Shown: positions 24,073 to 34,775 of the stretch, piece after piece
Layout of the letters: the number at the start of each line of letters is the position of its first letter
How positions within the stretch are numbered: the stretch's first letter is position 1
DNA from: Hormiphora californensis
Lineage: Eukaryota > Ctenophora > Tentaculata > Cydippida > Pleurobrachiidae
DNA: 64,000 nt
Direction of reading: 5' to 3'
Assembly: GCA_020137815.1 (NCBI GenBank)
Contig: CM035362.1
Span: 646,605 to 710,604 of the forward strand
Program-made: the position numbers and the translations under genes
The notes under the pieces: model-generated
What the model was told of the DNA's origin: nothing
Seen by the model: only the letters and a program-made list of their open reading frames with translations
Databases searched by the model: none

Positions 24073-26203
24073 ATGGCGTATGGTATCGGTGTAACTCTCA
24101 TGGTGATATCATCCTTTGGGGTGCTCCTCAACTCTCTAATTCTCTTCATCATCATCAAATCCTTGAAGAAACGTCATGAGGGTACGTGTGGCTGATTGCG
24201 GGTTATACTTTGGTACTGTTGGTGCCTTCCTTTCATGTCTGCCTGTGGTTTGTTTCTGCCTCAAAAAGTAGTAACAAATTCCACTCCCACTGACAAGCCC
24301 CTACTCGAATCACCCCCCACCCCCTAGTTGTCAAGACAACACTTTGTTTTCAGCGAGTTCGTTCCACATTCTAATTGTGAATCTAGCAGTGTGGGATCTC
24401 ATGTTGGCCATATTTGGTGTGTCTTTCAGGGGACCTGGTATCCTCTTCCCTGGGTATTACACTCAAAACGACTTTCTAAATGCGATCTGTCAGGTAAAAT
24501 ACTTCGTCAGGACAATGCTCTGACAGTGTGAGATATTTTCAAGGGGGTTAGTACTTAGTAATCTTAAATCTACCCAACTATCAACTCGACATAACTTGAT
24601 TAACCTCGGTCAGGTCAATTTATTTATTTGAAAGAAAAGGAAATTAGGGTCAGGCCAATGCTCTGACAAATTAACCTTTGAATCTAACAGCCCCTAACTA
24701 TTTCAGGGTATGGCAGTGTTTATCCCTGCATTTTCCTACGGATCATCTCTTTCCGTACTTTGTGTAACCATCAACAGAAGTTTCGCCATCACCCGGCCCT
24801 TGTCCTATAGGAACTACATGTCCAATAGGATATCTGCATTCATGGTATGAATATGATGAAACTTTACTGAGTGTCAACTCTAACTTTATCTATAAACTTA
24901 GGAGCTTTTCACTTTATTTGTCTGACCCATATCTAAACAGTCCCTCTATTCTCTCAGTGTATCGGAGTGGTCTGTGTGTTGGTGGTATTCGCACTGGTGG
25001 TTACTGGGATAACTGAATTCTCAGACCTAATCAACCTCAAGTACAGCAATAGTGGTGGTAAGTGTGTATGTTCACAAGTCGATTCTTATATGTATAACAG
25101 CGCCTTAGTCCTTGCTAATTGCTCTATGCTGCGGAAAGACAGGGTCGAACATCAACAAGGCAAGTGCAGCACCGAATTAATCTAGAAACCGTCCCTGCAG
25201 GACGATGTGCTATCTCCTACACGGATTTTGGTGATGACTTTGTGCTTGCAACCAACAGTGCCTTTCTAATGGTACCCTTCATGGTAAGAGAGTTCATGAT
25301 AATTAGTTGGACCCCAGCTGTCAGAGCATTGGCCTGACCCATTCTCGTTTCTCTCAAATTTGTTCTGCACGCGGAGCGCACGAGAACTGTGGTCAGAGCA
25401 TCGGCCTGACAGGACCCCAGATTACTGTGATGCTCGGGGAAGCGGTTTTGTCCGGTATATATATATCGGGGTGCCCGGTATATTCGGCATTCGCGATAAA
25501 TACCGTTATTTTGCTATGTTGTAAATTTATTCTCCACCATGACCACCTCTCCTTCTCCAGGTGACCCTACTGCTATACATTCACATCTTCTACCACATTG
25601 CAACGCGGAAGAAAGCTAGTGATGAAACGGCAGCTAAAACCCCCGCTAAGTCGATCAAGAAGACCCATAAAGACAAGATATTTGTCAACATCACGATGCT
25701 ATTGGTCTGCTACTTTGTATCTTGGTTCCCTTACTATGTAGTCCAGGTAATGTGATATCAAATGTGATATCAAATTTTTCAGTCAGCTCGATTATAATAC
25801 ACACCCTTACAAAAAATCCGTGGCCCACCTTGTATAAGAGAAGTGTGTGTATTGTGTGTGACTATTTGGGTATGAAATTGAAATCGATATATCTCCCTCC
25901 CAGGTACTAAAGAAAGCGGGTGTCTCTGTCCCTGTGGATGTCACCCTCACAACATTCATCTTGTTCTACTTGAACCTCATATTCGATCCCCTTGTATACA
26001 CCCTCCATCTGCCCAGCGTCCAATCCTTCTGTACGGGATGGTTTGGTGCTCTAATGGGCAGTCATAGTAGGGTTAGTGATGGGGTGGTGAGTTTTAATCA
26101 TAATACTGGTAGTAGAGCTGCAGCTGCTAGTAGAGCCGAGGAGCAGAGAAGGAAGAGACATAGCGAGGATCAGTTTGAGATGAGAAGTCCAGTCAGTGGG
26201 TGA
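24073..26203 (+). CDS. class A (rhodopsin-like) G protein-coupled receptor
   Basis: Exons 24073-24181, 24354-24493, 24707-24844, 24958-25057, 25201-25283, 25561-25746 and 25904-26203 join in phase to 351 residues. Landmarks fit class A spacing: Asn20 in helix 1, NLAVWD with Asp51 in helix 2, Cys82 at the helix 3 start and Cys165 in extracellular loop 2 for the usual disulfide, Arg107 exactly 25 residues after Cys82, SWFP (244-247) in helix 6, and DPLVY (280-284) in helix 7. The DRY motif is changed to NRS (106-108), so the acidic residue that normally locks the inactive state is missing. The extracellular N-terminus is only about six residues, so an upstream coding exon could exist. The tail is basic and Ser-rich. 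The ligand cannot be inferred. Four introns-resident copies of the GTCAGAGCATTGGCCTGAC microelement occur in this gene. Confidence 0.9.
24506..24524 (-). repeat. GTCAGAGCATTGGCCTGAC microelement
   Basis: Copy with one mismatch in GPCR intron 2, inverse orientation. Confidence 0.65.
24649..24667 (-). repeat. GTCAGAGCATTGGCCTGAC microelement
   Basis: Exact copy in inverse orientation in GPCR intron 2. Confidence 0.7.
25320..25410 (+). repeat. composite copy of the GTCAGAGCATTGGCCTGAC microelement
   Basis: An exact copy (25320-25338) and a one-mismatch copy (25392-25410) in direct orientation flank GTTCTGCACGCGGAGCGCACGAGAAC, in GPCR intron 5. Same architecture as 13112-13172. Confidence 0.7.
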
Positions 26204-26551
26204 GTGGTGTGCAGACAATGTACTTGTTGAGACAACAAGACAATACAGAGTGGTTCAGAAAAACAGTTTATTTGTTTGTTGATAAAATTGATAATATAAT
26301 GTGTGGTCAGTATATTTTCAGTAGAACTAGAATATCTGTTTTATTCACTGTCAGTGAATCTTGATGTGTGTGTGTTGTTATATCTTGTTGTTTTACTTAT
26401 AATGCGTTTAATTGTTGTGTACAGAGAGAAAGTGTTGCGAAGAGAAAATGTTTCAGTTTGTATTTGCTAATGCTATTGTAAAATTACTTTTTTCTCCTCA
26501 GAAAATTAAGTTTTTAAAACTTGATCATTTTTTAAACTTGGACAGTACAGA
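26204..26551. other. GPCR 3' flank
   Basis: Probable 3' untranslated region; nothing else distinct. Confidence 0.4.
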
Positions 26552-26931
26552 CCATCAAGGGGGTTGTGTATATAACACTTTCTCCGACACGGGACTCAAG
26601 CACGGGGGTGCAGGTAGCCTACAGAAGGTGGGGTGTGACAGTGATTTCTTTTTGTGTGCATGAAAATGCAGAATCGGTTAGGGACCGTTCCCTCCTCCCG
26701 ATGGCTTGTTGACATAGCCCTAACCAAGCCAGCGGAGGGGGATTAAGAGCTCAAACGGGCATACGATGGTGTGGTATGACTTTTGGTGAAAGTGAAGTGT
26801 CTTGTCCAAGTCCCTATTTAACCGATTCTGCATTTTCATGCACACAAAAAGAAATCACTGTCACTCCCCACCTTCTGTAGGCTACCTGCACCCCCGTGTC
26901 GGAGAAAGTGTAATATACACAACCCCCTTGA
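26552..26931. mobile_element. foldback element with likely 12 bp target duplication
   Basis: Arms of about 130 bp pair: TCAAGGGGGTTGTGTATATAAC at the left with its counterpart ending ACACAACCCCCTTGA at the right, continuing through CTTTCTCCGACACGGG, GGTAGCCTACAGAAGGTGGGG and AAAATGCAGAATCGGTTA. GGACAGTACAGA flanks both sides (26540-26551 and 26932-26943). The core of about 120 bp is unique and there is no transposase. Confidence 0.8.
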
Positions 26932-26943
26932 GGACAGTACAGA

Positions 26944-27707
26944 GTCAAATAGATAGGGTCAGTACCGCCACCAGTTATTTCCTGTGAAGACTGGGTGGAA
27001 GTGTGGGAGGTACATGACACACCTGGCTACTTTTTGTAGTCCTGGGGCACTTGCCAGTGCTAAATCCCAGCGGCTTCCGTTCCCACCGAGGCGCGCGCCA
27101 TCCAAACTAAATTCAGTCGCGCAAACACAATCACACCGCTGACCTCGCGCGTTACAAACATTCACAATGTCCATCCGAGAGTGTGTGACCGCCGTGGGAC
27201 AACTGATCCTATGATCTCATGAAACTGGTACCTTGGCCGGGGATCTTGTTATACAAATCAAGGGAGAGTTATAGCACCTGCTATTTCTGACTCCTGTTCT
27301 TGTATGTGACGTATTAACGGAAAATGAATGTACAATTATGTTTTTTGCATCTTTGCACGTAGTGGGTATAAACACAATACACGCACACTTACACATAACA
27401 ATACACAGAGAGTAGACAGGTGATGTTGTGTAACTGTTTAGGAAGAAGAAAAGGAGTCGGATATTTGGCAAAATACTTTAAATCAATTGACACATAGAGT
27501 TTATTAAATAGTAATAATACAAACTATATTTCATCCGTACCCTCCAGGGGCTGTATATAACCACTGTCGCCAATAATAAATTAGGGCAGGTAGAAAAATT
27601 GAATATCCTTAAATATAACAATCTTTAATTAACAACGGCTCGCATAACTTCATAAAAATCAATAAATAACTTAGATAAAACATTTGATTTAGTGAGTGTC
27701 ACCAATA
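26944..27707. other. no gene recognised
   Basis: Short unsupported frames; the right end should be the 3' untranslated region of the RING gene. Confidence 0.4.
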
Positions 27708-28592
27708 TTAACAAATCACACACCCCTTCTTTTTCTCAGGATCCTCCCAATATAGGAATCCTTCCCCATCCCTACCATCAGTATATCTACACCCCTTATG
27801 TTTAACTAACATCATGTTAGGTTGGGGTGCGGTACTAACTCGGTAATCCAAATAACCCGGTCCAACAGTCCTAGCACAATCATTACACCTTGCACATGTC
27901 CTACCATGGTTTACCATGTCCTTCTTCTTGACCTTTCTCTGGCACAACATACAATGGATCTCATTTAGTTGGGGACACAAAGTGAACTTACTGAATTTAA
28001 TCATTTCAGAACAAACTGGACATTTCACTCTCCGGTGAATACACCTTTTCTCTCGGTGGTCTTCTAGCCATATAGATTGCATCCTCTTATAGCACCTGAT
28101 ACATTGCATGAGTCGGTAGGGACAGAGAAATGATTTGTGGGGAAGGTATTGTTCCTCCTCGACAATGGCTTTACAGTCTGGACACTCTCGGTACCCCTCA
28201 GGCACTTCCACTGGCTCTTCAAGCACCTCATCCTCTTCTTCACTCTGTGCCTCGAGCCCTTCACTAAGGGGCTCAAAGTGGTCGGGGATTGAGAGGACCC
28301 AGGAGGCTGGTTTGGGAGATCTGTGTGAGATATCAGCGTAATTAGGAGGAGCAATAGTACCACCCTCAGTAATACTGTATGAAGGGGGTGGTTCACTGGT
28401 CATATTGTCAATAATTCGTCTAACTGGGATATTAGGATAGGAGGTCATAAGGTTGTATCTGCACCACGGACACTTGGTGTAGTCTACCAGGCATGCCTCA
28501 CAGAATAGAATGTGGCAGCAGTTAGTTGCAACAGCCTTCCTGCATATAGTTGAGCAGACTCCACAGTTGAAATCAGATGGCGAGGGAGTCAT
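27708..28592 (-). CDS. RING and zinc-finger protein with PPxY motifs and C-terminal CaaX box
   Basis: Single coding exon, 294 residues. A C3HC4 RING occupies residues 10-44 (C10, C13, C25, H27, C31, C34, C41, C44), implying E3 ubiquitin ligase activity. PPSY (69-72) and PPNY (82-85) are two PPxY motifs of the kind bound by WW domains of NEDD4-family ligases. From about residue 155, paired Cys/His clusters (CPDC, CIRC, CPVC, CMLC) resemble TRAF-type zinc fingers. The protein ends KKKGCVIC: a basic patch plus a CaaX box, predicting prenylation and membrane attachment. Start was set at the ATG at 28592; a TTTACAG acceptor lies 16 bases upstream (at 28608/28609), so an untranslated or short coding first exon is likely. 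No specific orthologue recognised. Confidence 0.85.
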   Translation of the reverse strand: MTPSPSDFNCGVCSTICRKAVATNCCHILFCEACLVDYTKCPWCRYNLMTSYPNIPVRRIIDNMTSEPPPSYSITEGGTIAPPNYADISHRSPKPASWVLSIPDHFEPLSEGLEAQSEEEDEVLEEPVEVPEGYRECPDCKAIVEEEQYLPHKSFLCPYRLMQCIRCYKRMQSIWLEDHREKRCIHRRVKCPVCSEMIKFSKFTLCPQLNEIHCMLCQRKVKKKDMVNHGRTCARCNDCARTVGPGYLDYRVSTAPQPNMMLVKHKGCRYTDGRDGEGFLYWEDPEKKKGCVIC

Positions 28593-28964
28593 GGTTATGT
28601 CGTCCTGTAAATACACATTGGGAGTCAGTATTATAATTCACTCACTCACTCACTACTAGAATAGTAGTGAAAATGGGAACTAAATGAAAATCAGACACAT
28701 AACAACAGGATTTAACGGATTTAAATAAAAGTTTTCACTACACAACTAAATTCAATATATTATCAATCACTCATAGTCACATATCTGTGCTAAATCATAA
28801 TATCTGGGGGTCACAATTTGCAACAAACATACTGTTCCAAAATAATTTTGTAGTCATTATATATTGAGGATATATCCTCATTATCCGACCGTATAAACGA
28901 GAAACTCAGTCGCTTGCAGTGATTCTAGGAATAAGTTCATTTAACCCCTATCAATATCCTGATA

Positions 28965-31900
28965 TCAGGAAATGTTTTCGAATGTACTGCAGGCTGCGTT
29001 CACCACTGTGTTGAACCTGAAAATATGTTAAATTTAGTTAATTAAAATTAGACTTCAGAGTGATGCCAATAAACAAGAACGATCGACCCCCGAAAGAGGT
29101 TGCTTTGCTAAATAGGTTTTTGTGTACATGTACCTCTCCCAAAGCAACCCCAGTGCTGACACGTACCTATCAGGATCGTCTGCGTACACATGGTGTCCCG
29201 CTCTCAGAATTAGTTCCACCGTCACGTGCTCTCCCTCCCTTGCTTCCTGGACATTGTTTAATGTTAATACCGGGCGTTTTGGTACTGCCCCCCCCCCCCC
29301 ATTTCAAACGAATGTTTCTCAGTTCTCACTACCTCTCCTATCTCTACCTCCCAGCCCCCCTCTCTCCTTCTCTGTCTCTTTCTCTCTCTCTCTCTTTCTT
29401 ACCTGTACTGCGTACCCAATAGTGGGGTCCATCCAACTTTGAGCTCCATAAACCATTGAGATGGGCAGACCACTCTGAATCTGAGAAAGAGACGGTGTTG
29501 TAAAGGGTTTTGACATACCCAACCAATAACAAGGGAATCACTGGATCAAGCATGGCAATCATAGAAACGGTCATGGAATGTAGGGATGAATTGATCTACC
29601 CTCACATATATAATGCGGTGTGAGCTACACAAGGGAAATGTGGCTCACACCGTCAATATAACACTCGTCATTTTAATTCAAATGCAAGTGTGCTCTGTGA
29701 GAGTTCGGTAGATCAAGGGAAGTAGTGCAATATGGTGTGTCGAATGATTTAGTATGTGTTATCCATTACCTGTCCTATCCTGTCTAACATGGGGCGTTTA
29801 GCAAATCCTAGTCCAGCATGAAGCATCTTGAAAGCTACCTCCCCACTTGGATTCTAAAGAAGGGTGAGTCCATGTTAACATAAAACTAAAATACTGATCA
29901 GTTTCAAAACTTTTAACTTTGCCCAAAACTAGGTAAGTTTAGAGCTGAACAAAGTTTTATTAGGGCTCGGTGATGGACAGACGTGGTTTATACCTGTACA
30001 TTACAATGGTAGATATAGTTGGAAATGGCATCGGGATCTGTTGCCATACGTCCCGAGAACTTCTTTTGCAGATCTGGTCTTATCTAGAGAAAGAAGGAAA
30101 TACAGGTAAAACACTAATTCTAGTAAATACAGACAAAATGCTAATTCAGAATTGTACATGTTGAATTTTGAAGGGGACGTTCAATAATTTGCTTATCTTG
30201 GCCCTTGATAAATATAGCAACTAAATGGTAGTACAGCATTAGTAATTATCAACTCATGTTACCTTGTTAATGAGGGCAGGACCAAGGGGTCCAGCAGCTC
30301 GGAGGCCAGAAAATATATTGAAGGGTTTCATAACATTAATCACTAGTTTCCATCGTAGTGGCAACGGCTCTGGTATATAGGGGGTGTAAATATTAGCATC
30401 TTTAGGTAGGGAGGTACAGTGTGAAAGTTCAGAAGGAACCCAACCAAATTCCAATACGTTTAATTGCTCTACTGAAAGCGTGCTTTATAAACCATGTAAT
30501 TCTTGTCAGGACCTGGAATTTTTGGGGGGCAAGCTAATTTTTCACCAAATGTTACCCAAGGGTCCCCTGAGTCACCACAAAAAAGTCTAAGAGTGAAGTC
30601 CTTGCGGAGAGGTCATTTCCGGGCCACGCCCCTTTTTACCTGTATTATCAGTCATAATTCCAAAATTATGCAAATCCTCTTAGGAAAAGAGTAGAGAAAA
30701 AACCAAGGGCACTAAAGTGATCAGCGTCCTCACATTAGTGGGGGTAGGTGCAAAAACTAAGTTTCTATCTGGTCGCGTTAATGAGTTAATTGGATAATTA
30801 GGTGCGCGAATAACCGTTTTTGGCCATATGGCTATAGCCACTTTGAAATGGTTTAGAGACGTATCACTGGTGCCATTTTGTAGGCAATGGCTAACTTATG
30901 GGGGGTCGTGGTCGGACTTTTAAGCTCTACCTCCAACCGTTTAGCCGTTATTTGGATTCAAAGGTGCTGATAACGGCTAAACGGTTGGAGATAGAGCTTA
31001 AAAGTCCGACCACGACCCCCCATAAGTTAGCCATTGCCTACAAATTGGCACCAGTGAAAAGTCTCTAAACTATTCCAAAGTGGCTATAGCCATATGGCAA
31101 AAAACGGTTATTCGCGCACCTAATTATCCAATTAATTCATTAACGCGACCAGATAGAAACTTAATTTTTGCACCTACCCCCACTAATGAGAGGACGCTGA
31201 TCACTTTAGTGCCCTTGGTTTTTTTCTTTACTCTTTTCCTAAGAGGATTTACATAATTTTGGAATTATGACTGATAATACAGGTAAAAAGGGGAGTGGCC
31301 CGGAAATGACCTCTCCGCAAGGACTTCACTCTTAGACTTTTTTGTGGTGACTCAGGGGACCCTTGGGTAACATTTGGTGAAAAATTAGCTTGCCCCCCAA
31401 AAATTCCAGGTCCTGACAAGAATTACAAGGATTATTATGAAATAAATTGCAGAGTGAGCTACACAAATATTTACCAGTTCTGTCTGGCATTGGTGGAAGG
31501 CCCCATGGGTCAGCTAGTACCAGGTGGCCCACTCTCTCAGGGTACTTCAGAGTGTACAAACAGGCAATGTAACCACCAAAACTGTGACCTAAAGTCGGAG
31601 AAAATAATTAGTAAAATAATTAGTAAAGATTGAGATATATATTATGCAGTTGTATCTTTATCATGGGATAAATAAATTAACTGGATATAATAATACCTAG
31701 AAGGGTAAACTTTTCCAAACTGTTCTCCTTTCTCCATTCCTCAATGTTAGCTACAAACATATCCTCAACTCCTGCAAAATTACAAATCGATCACTTTCCA
31801 TCAAACAGTGTAATAAACTTTTCAGTTTAACTCAAATATATCAAAACATCAAAAAAATGGTATTCTATGACGTCATTTGACTAAGATTGGCGACTGGCGT

Positions 31901-32337
31901 CAAAACTAACCCTCTGGGTCAGCTGGGAAGGTGGGTCTAGATGACCGACCAAATCCTAAAACATCGATTGCATAGACTTGTCTGTACTTTGCAAGAGAGT
32001 CAATGTTCAAAACCCACATTGCTGCTCCCGCACCCATACCTGCAAATATAAATGATAAAGTGGGTTGGGGGAACTGATACCTGACAATGATAACAGAAAA
32101 TCCAGACTCCCTTGACGCCCTTGATAGACGAAATGGTTCCCTAGTAAAAACATCAAACTAACCATGAAGCATGACCAGGGGCAGTTTGCCCTGTACTTGC
32201 GGACTTCTAAACGTCCTAACTTTTCCCTGGGTGGTCTGGGTGTTGTAGATTGTAAGAGGAGTTTTAACAAACGACAGGACTCGCTTTTCGGAGCGGGCTA
32301 GTTCAGTTGAGCTGGTGGGTCGCCATCTGGGCCACAT
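28965..32337 (-). CDS. alpha/beta hydrolase of the ABHD4/ABHD5 family
   Basis: Ten exons, high to low: 32163-32337, 31911-32039, 31697-31771, 31475-31588, 30263-30369, 29994-30083, 29770-29853, 29403-29480, 29167-29246, 28965-29016; all phases agree, 327 residues (human ABHD4 and ABHD5 are about 340-350). The start MWPRWRP matches the W-x-RW-x-PTS family N-terminus. The nucleophile elbow is GHSFGG with Ser129, as in ABHD4 lysophospholipase; ABHD5/CGI-58 has Asn there and is inactive as a lipase. Asp276 (SWMD) and His302 or His303 (GHHVYADDP) complete the triad, and His302-x4-Asp307 is the HX4D acyltransferase motif of this family. It should act on N-acyl or lyso-phospholipids at membranes or lipid droplets. 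The ATG follows a CTCCACCAG acceptor, so a 5' untranslated exon is likely. Intron 4 carries a 931 bp palindrome. Confidence 0.92.
29593..29714. mobile_element. short dispersed element with GATCTACC termini
   Basis: GATCTACCCTCACA at the left and CTCTGTGAGAGTTCGGTAGATC at the right are inverted; an inner GCGGTGTGAGC/GCTCACACCG pair also forms a stem. Related pieces occur at about 38565-38617 and 41914-41940, each ending in GGTTC(G/A)GTAGATCAA. It lies in an intron of the hydrolase gene. Confidence 0.6.
30496..31426. mobile_element. 931 bp near-perfect palindromic foldback element
   Basis: The left end GTAATTCTTGTCAGGACCTG is matched exactly by the right end, and the arms (about 455 bp each) pair with few mismatches to a loop of about 18 bases near 30952-30969. 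The whole unit sits in intron 4 of the hydrolase gene, between exons that splice in phase without it. There is no coding capacity and no clear target-site duplication. High arm identity suggests recent origin. Confidence 0.85.
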
Positions 32338-32398
32338 TCCTGGTGGAGGAGAGGGTTGAGAGATAAGTGGTCAGTGGTATATGGGCATCACGGGGGGG

Positions 32399-32536
32399 GT
32401 ACCAACCTATTTTTTTGTATTTTTTTGTATTTTTTTGTACGGTCCGTACAAAAAAATAACCAAAATTCCCTGCTTTTTCCGTACAAAAAATACAAAAAAA
32501 TACAAAAAAATACAAAAAAAAAAAATACTGCTGAAG
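32399..32536. repeat. TTTTTTGTA-repeat palindrome, copy 1
   Basis: TATTTTTTTG units flank CGGTCCG to make a palindrome rich in GTAC. A related, inverted copy lies at about 35080-35190. Adjacent sequence (TATGGGCATCACG and CTCTAGAGG) is also shared. Confidence 0.65.
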
Positions 32537-32891
32537 GGAACTTCTTTAGGGCCCCCTATAAGTCTCTAGAGGTTTGCGGGGTCCTTATACTGGCCTGTAT
32601 AGCCCTCTAGTTTCGTAGTACTCATAATCCCATGCTTTTTCCATGCGAACATTACCATGATTAAGTTATTCTAGACCTGAACTTGCTCCAAATCCTAGTC
32701 GGAATAGTGCCCAAGCTTTATTTTCTGATGAAATTTCATTTTTCGGCCGAATATGCCTACTTATTCCCCCTCATGCCTGGAAAAAGGAGGCATAAGAAGG
32801 CCGAAAAACTGAACAAGGCGAATCGGCCTCTCTCCCCCGGGCAGTTGTGCGCGCGCTATAATATATACTCTCAAATCGCAGTCAAGTCAGT

Positions 32892-32963
32892 TCCCCCATG
32901 GTGTAGTGGTTATTACATCTGCTTGACACGCAGAAGGTCCCGGGTTCGAAACTCGCCTGGGTA
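32892..32963 (+). tRNA. tRNA-Val-like sequence, anticodon GAC, probably a pseudogene or SINE head
   Basis: The A box (TGGTGTAGTGG), the anticodon arm TCTGC-TTGACAC-GCAGA with anticodon GAC, AGGTC variable loop, and B box (GGTTCGAAACT) closely follow eukaryotic tRNA-Val. The T stem pairs at four of five positions but the acceptor stem at only about four of seven. Eight T follow directly, a good RNA polymerase III terminator. Animal Val tRNAs normally read AAC, CAC or TAC, so GAC plus the poor acceptor stem suggests a degenerate copy. Confidence 0.6.
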
Positions 32964-33131
32964 CTTTTTTTTCAAAACTTTTAAATACTATATTTAGTAT
33001 TTTAAATACTATATTTAGTATTTAGTCTGGTTCAGTCATTCTGCCAAATAGTGCTCCTTTCCTGTATCTTTCAACACAGTACCTCTAATATCTGATCTCT
33101 AACGCACTCAATACCTGCTCGTTTTCTTGTA

Positions 33132-34775
33132 CTGATCCACTACAAGATACCTACAAGATACCTATCACACTAGCGGATCTAATGTATTCGATAGCTGTTT
33201 TAGCGTGATTTAGTATAGGGAAACGACCATCTGGCCAGATATGTTCTAGGGCCCTTCCCTCTCAATAAATAGCACACAATGAACAACAAATAACAAGTTA
33301 GCGATAGCCTAGTAATATGTGGTGCATAGCTGCTCTGCAGGGTTCTCCTAGCAGCTCAAATCGAACACAACAAATTCCCCAGGATCATAGAGTCAGACAA
33401 TTCTTGAAGGAGTATTAACAAAAGTTCTATGGATCAAATCGAACTGTAAAACAGGATACCATTCTAAGCTTGGAGGAGTTCCGTGAGGTCCATGATGGAG
33501 GCAACTCTGTGTGATCGACACACACACATACACAACTGGAGAGGTTCCAGACAGTGGACACGCTCGACTTGAGGATGAGTTTAAATTTACCACTTAGAGC
33601 AATATAGTTGTATCAGCACCATATGGCTCAACTGAGAGGGAGAAACAGGGAGATAGAGTGAGTGAGCGAGAGAGAGAGAGAGAGTGAGAGAGATAGAGAG
33701 ATAGATAGAGTGAGAGAGAGAGGGGGGAGAGACAGATAGAGATGGAGAGAAGGATATTATATAGATAGAGAAAGCGAGTCAGTGTGAGGTGAAATTATGC
33801 GTGGTTTAGACGACAGACGGGCTTAAATTTTAGGCTGCATAATAAATAATCTGATAAAAATCGTGCAGGTTTAGAAAAGTGAACTATGCAGAGCTGTTCC
33901 TAGTTGTGAGACAAACGACTGCGGAACTACATCTACAATGGGTTAGAGAGTAAGTCATTATTTGCCTTGTTCGACGAAGGTTTGAACAAAACAAGTCATT
34001 ATATATTGGTAAACACGGAAGTGTAAACCTAATACTCAACCCACTACTACAACAGTTCACTACTGCGATACTGCGGAATGTGGGTGGGTGTGACTGTATC
34101 AGAACAACTAGTTAACTCATCAGTTGAGTAGTTATATAAACCATCTTTACTATACTGCTGCTTTACTACTTCTCCATATTGCATTGAGGACGTCGAGGAC
34201 GAAGCTCTGCGGGTTACCCGCCCTGCTTCGGCAGATAAATATAAACAATATGTTCAGTCCATAACACATTATAAGGTAAGCAAACTATTGAGAAATATGC
34301 AAAAGGAACGCAGATTCGGTCAACAGTGGAGCAACCAACTTACCCTAACCACTAACCAGGCGTCGCTTCCCCCTCCTCTCTCACTCTCTGTCTTTCCTTC
34401 TCTCTCTCTCTCTAAAGTGATGCATACCCAGTCATTTGCTATTGAGGTGTTATGCAGACGCAGTTATACAATATATTTGGTCGGAGTGAGAGGGGAGAGA
34501 TCGATTAGAAAAGAAGGAGAGAGAGAAAGACAATGAGAGTAAGAGAGAGACATTAGACAATGGGGGCCTAGGGATAGGGAATTAAGACTAGAGCAGACCT
34601 TTAGTCTAGTGCAACTGTTACAATTAATAAACAAACTATTATATTGACACAATATAAACTAGTAGAGACAATGGACTGTTTAGCTACATAACTAGTACTA
34701 ATCAAGTATTGGCTTTGGTGAAGATCAGAGAAATCCAACTGAGCTCTGCTCCTCTATTGCTATGAAATGACACCG
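33132..34775 (-). repeat. 1.65 kb dispersed repeat, copy B (inverted relative to copy A)
   Basis: Reverse-complement counterpart of 13209-14887, beginning CTGATCCACTACAAGATACC and ending ATGACACCGATC. A TACAAGATACC duplication near its left end distinguishes it from copy A. It lies between two inverted TTTTTTGTA palindromes (32399-32536 and about 35080-35190). Confidence 0.75.
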
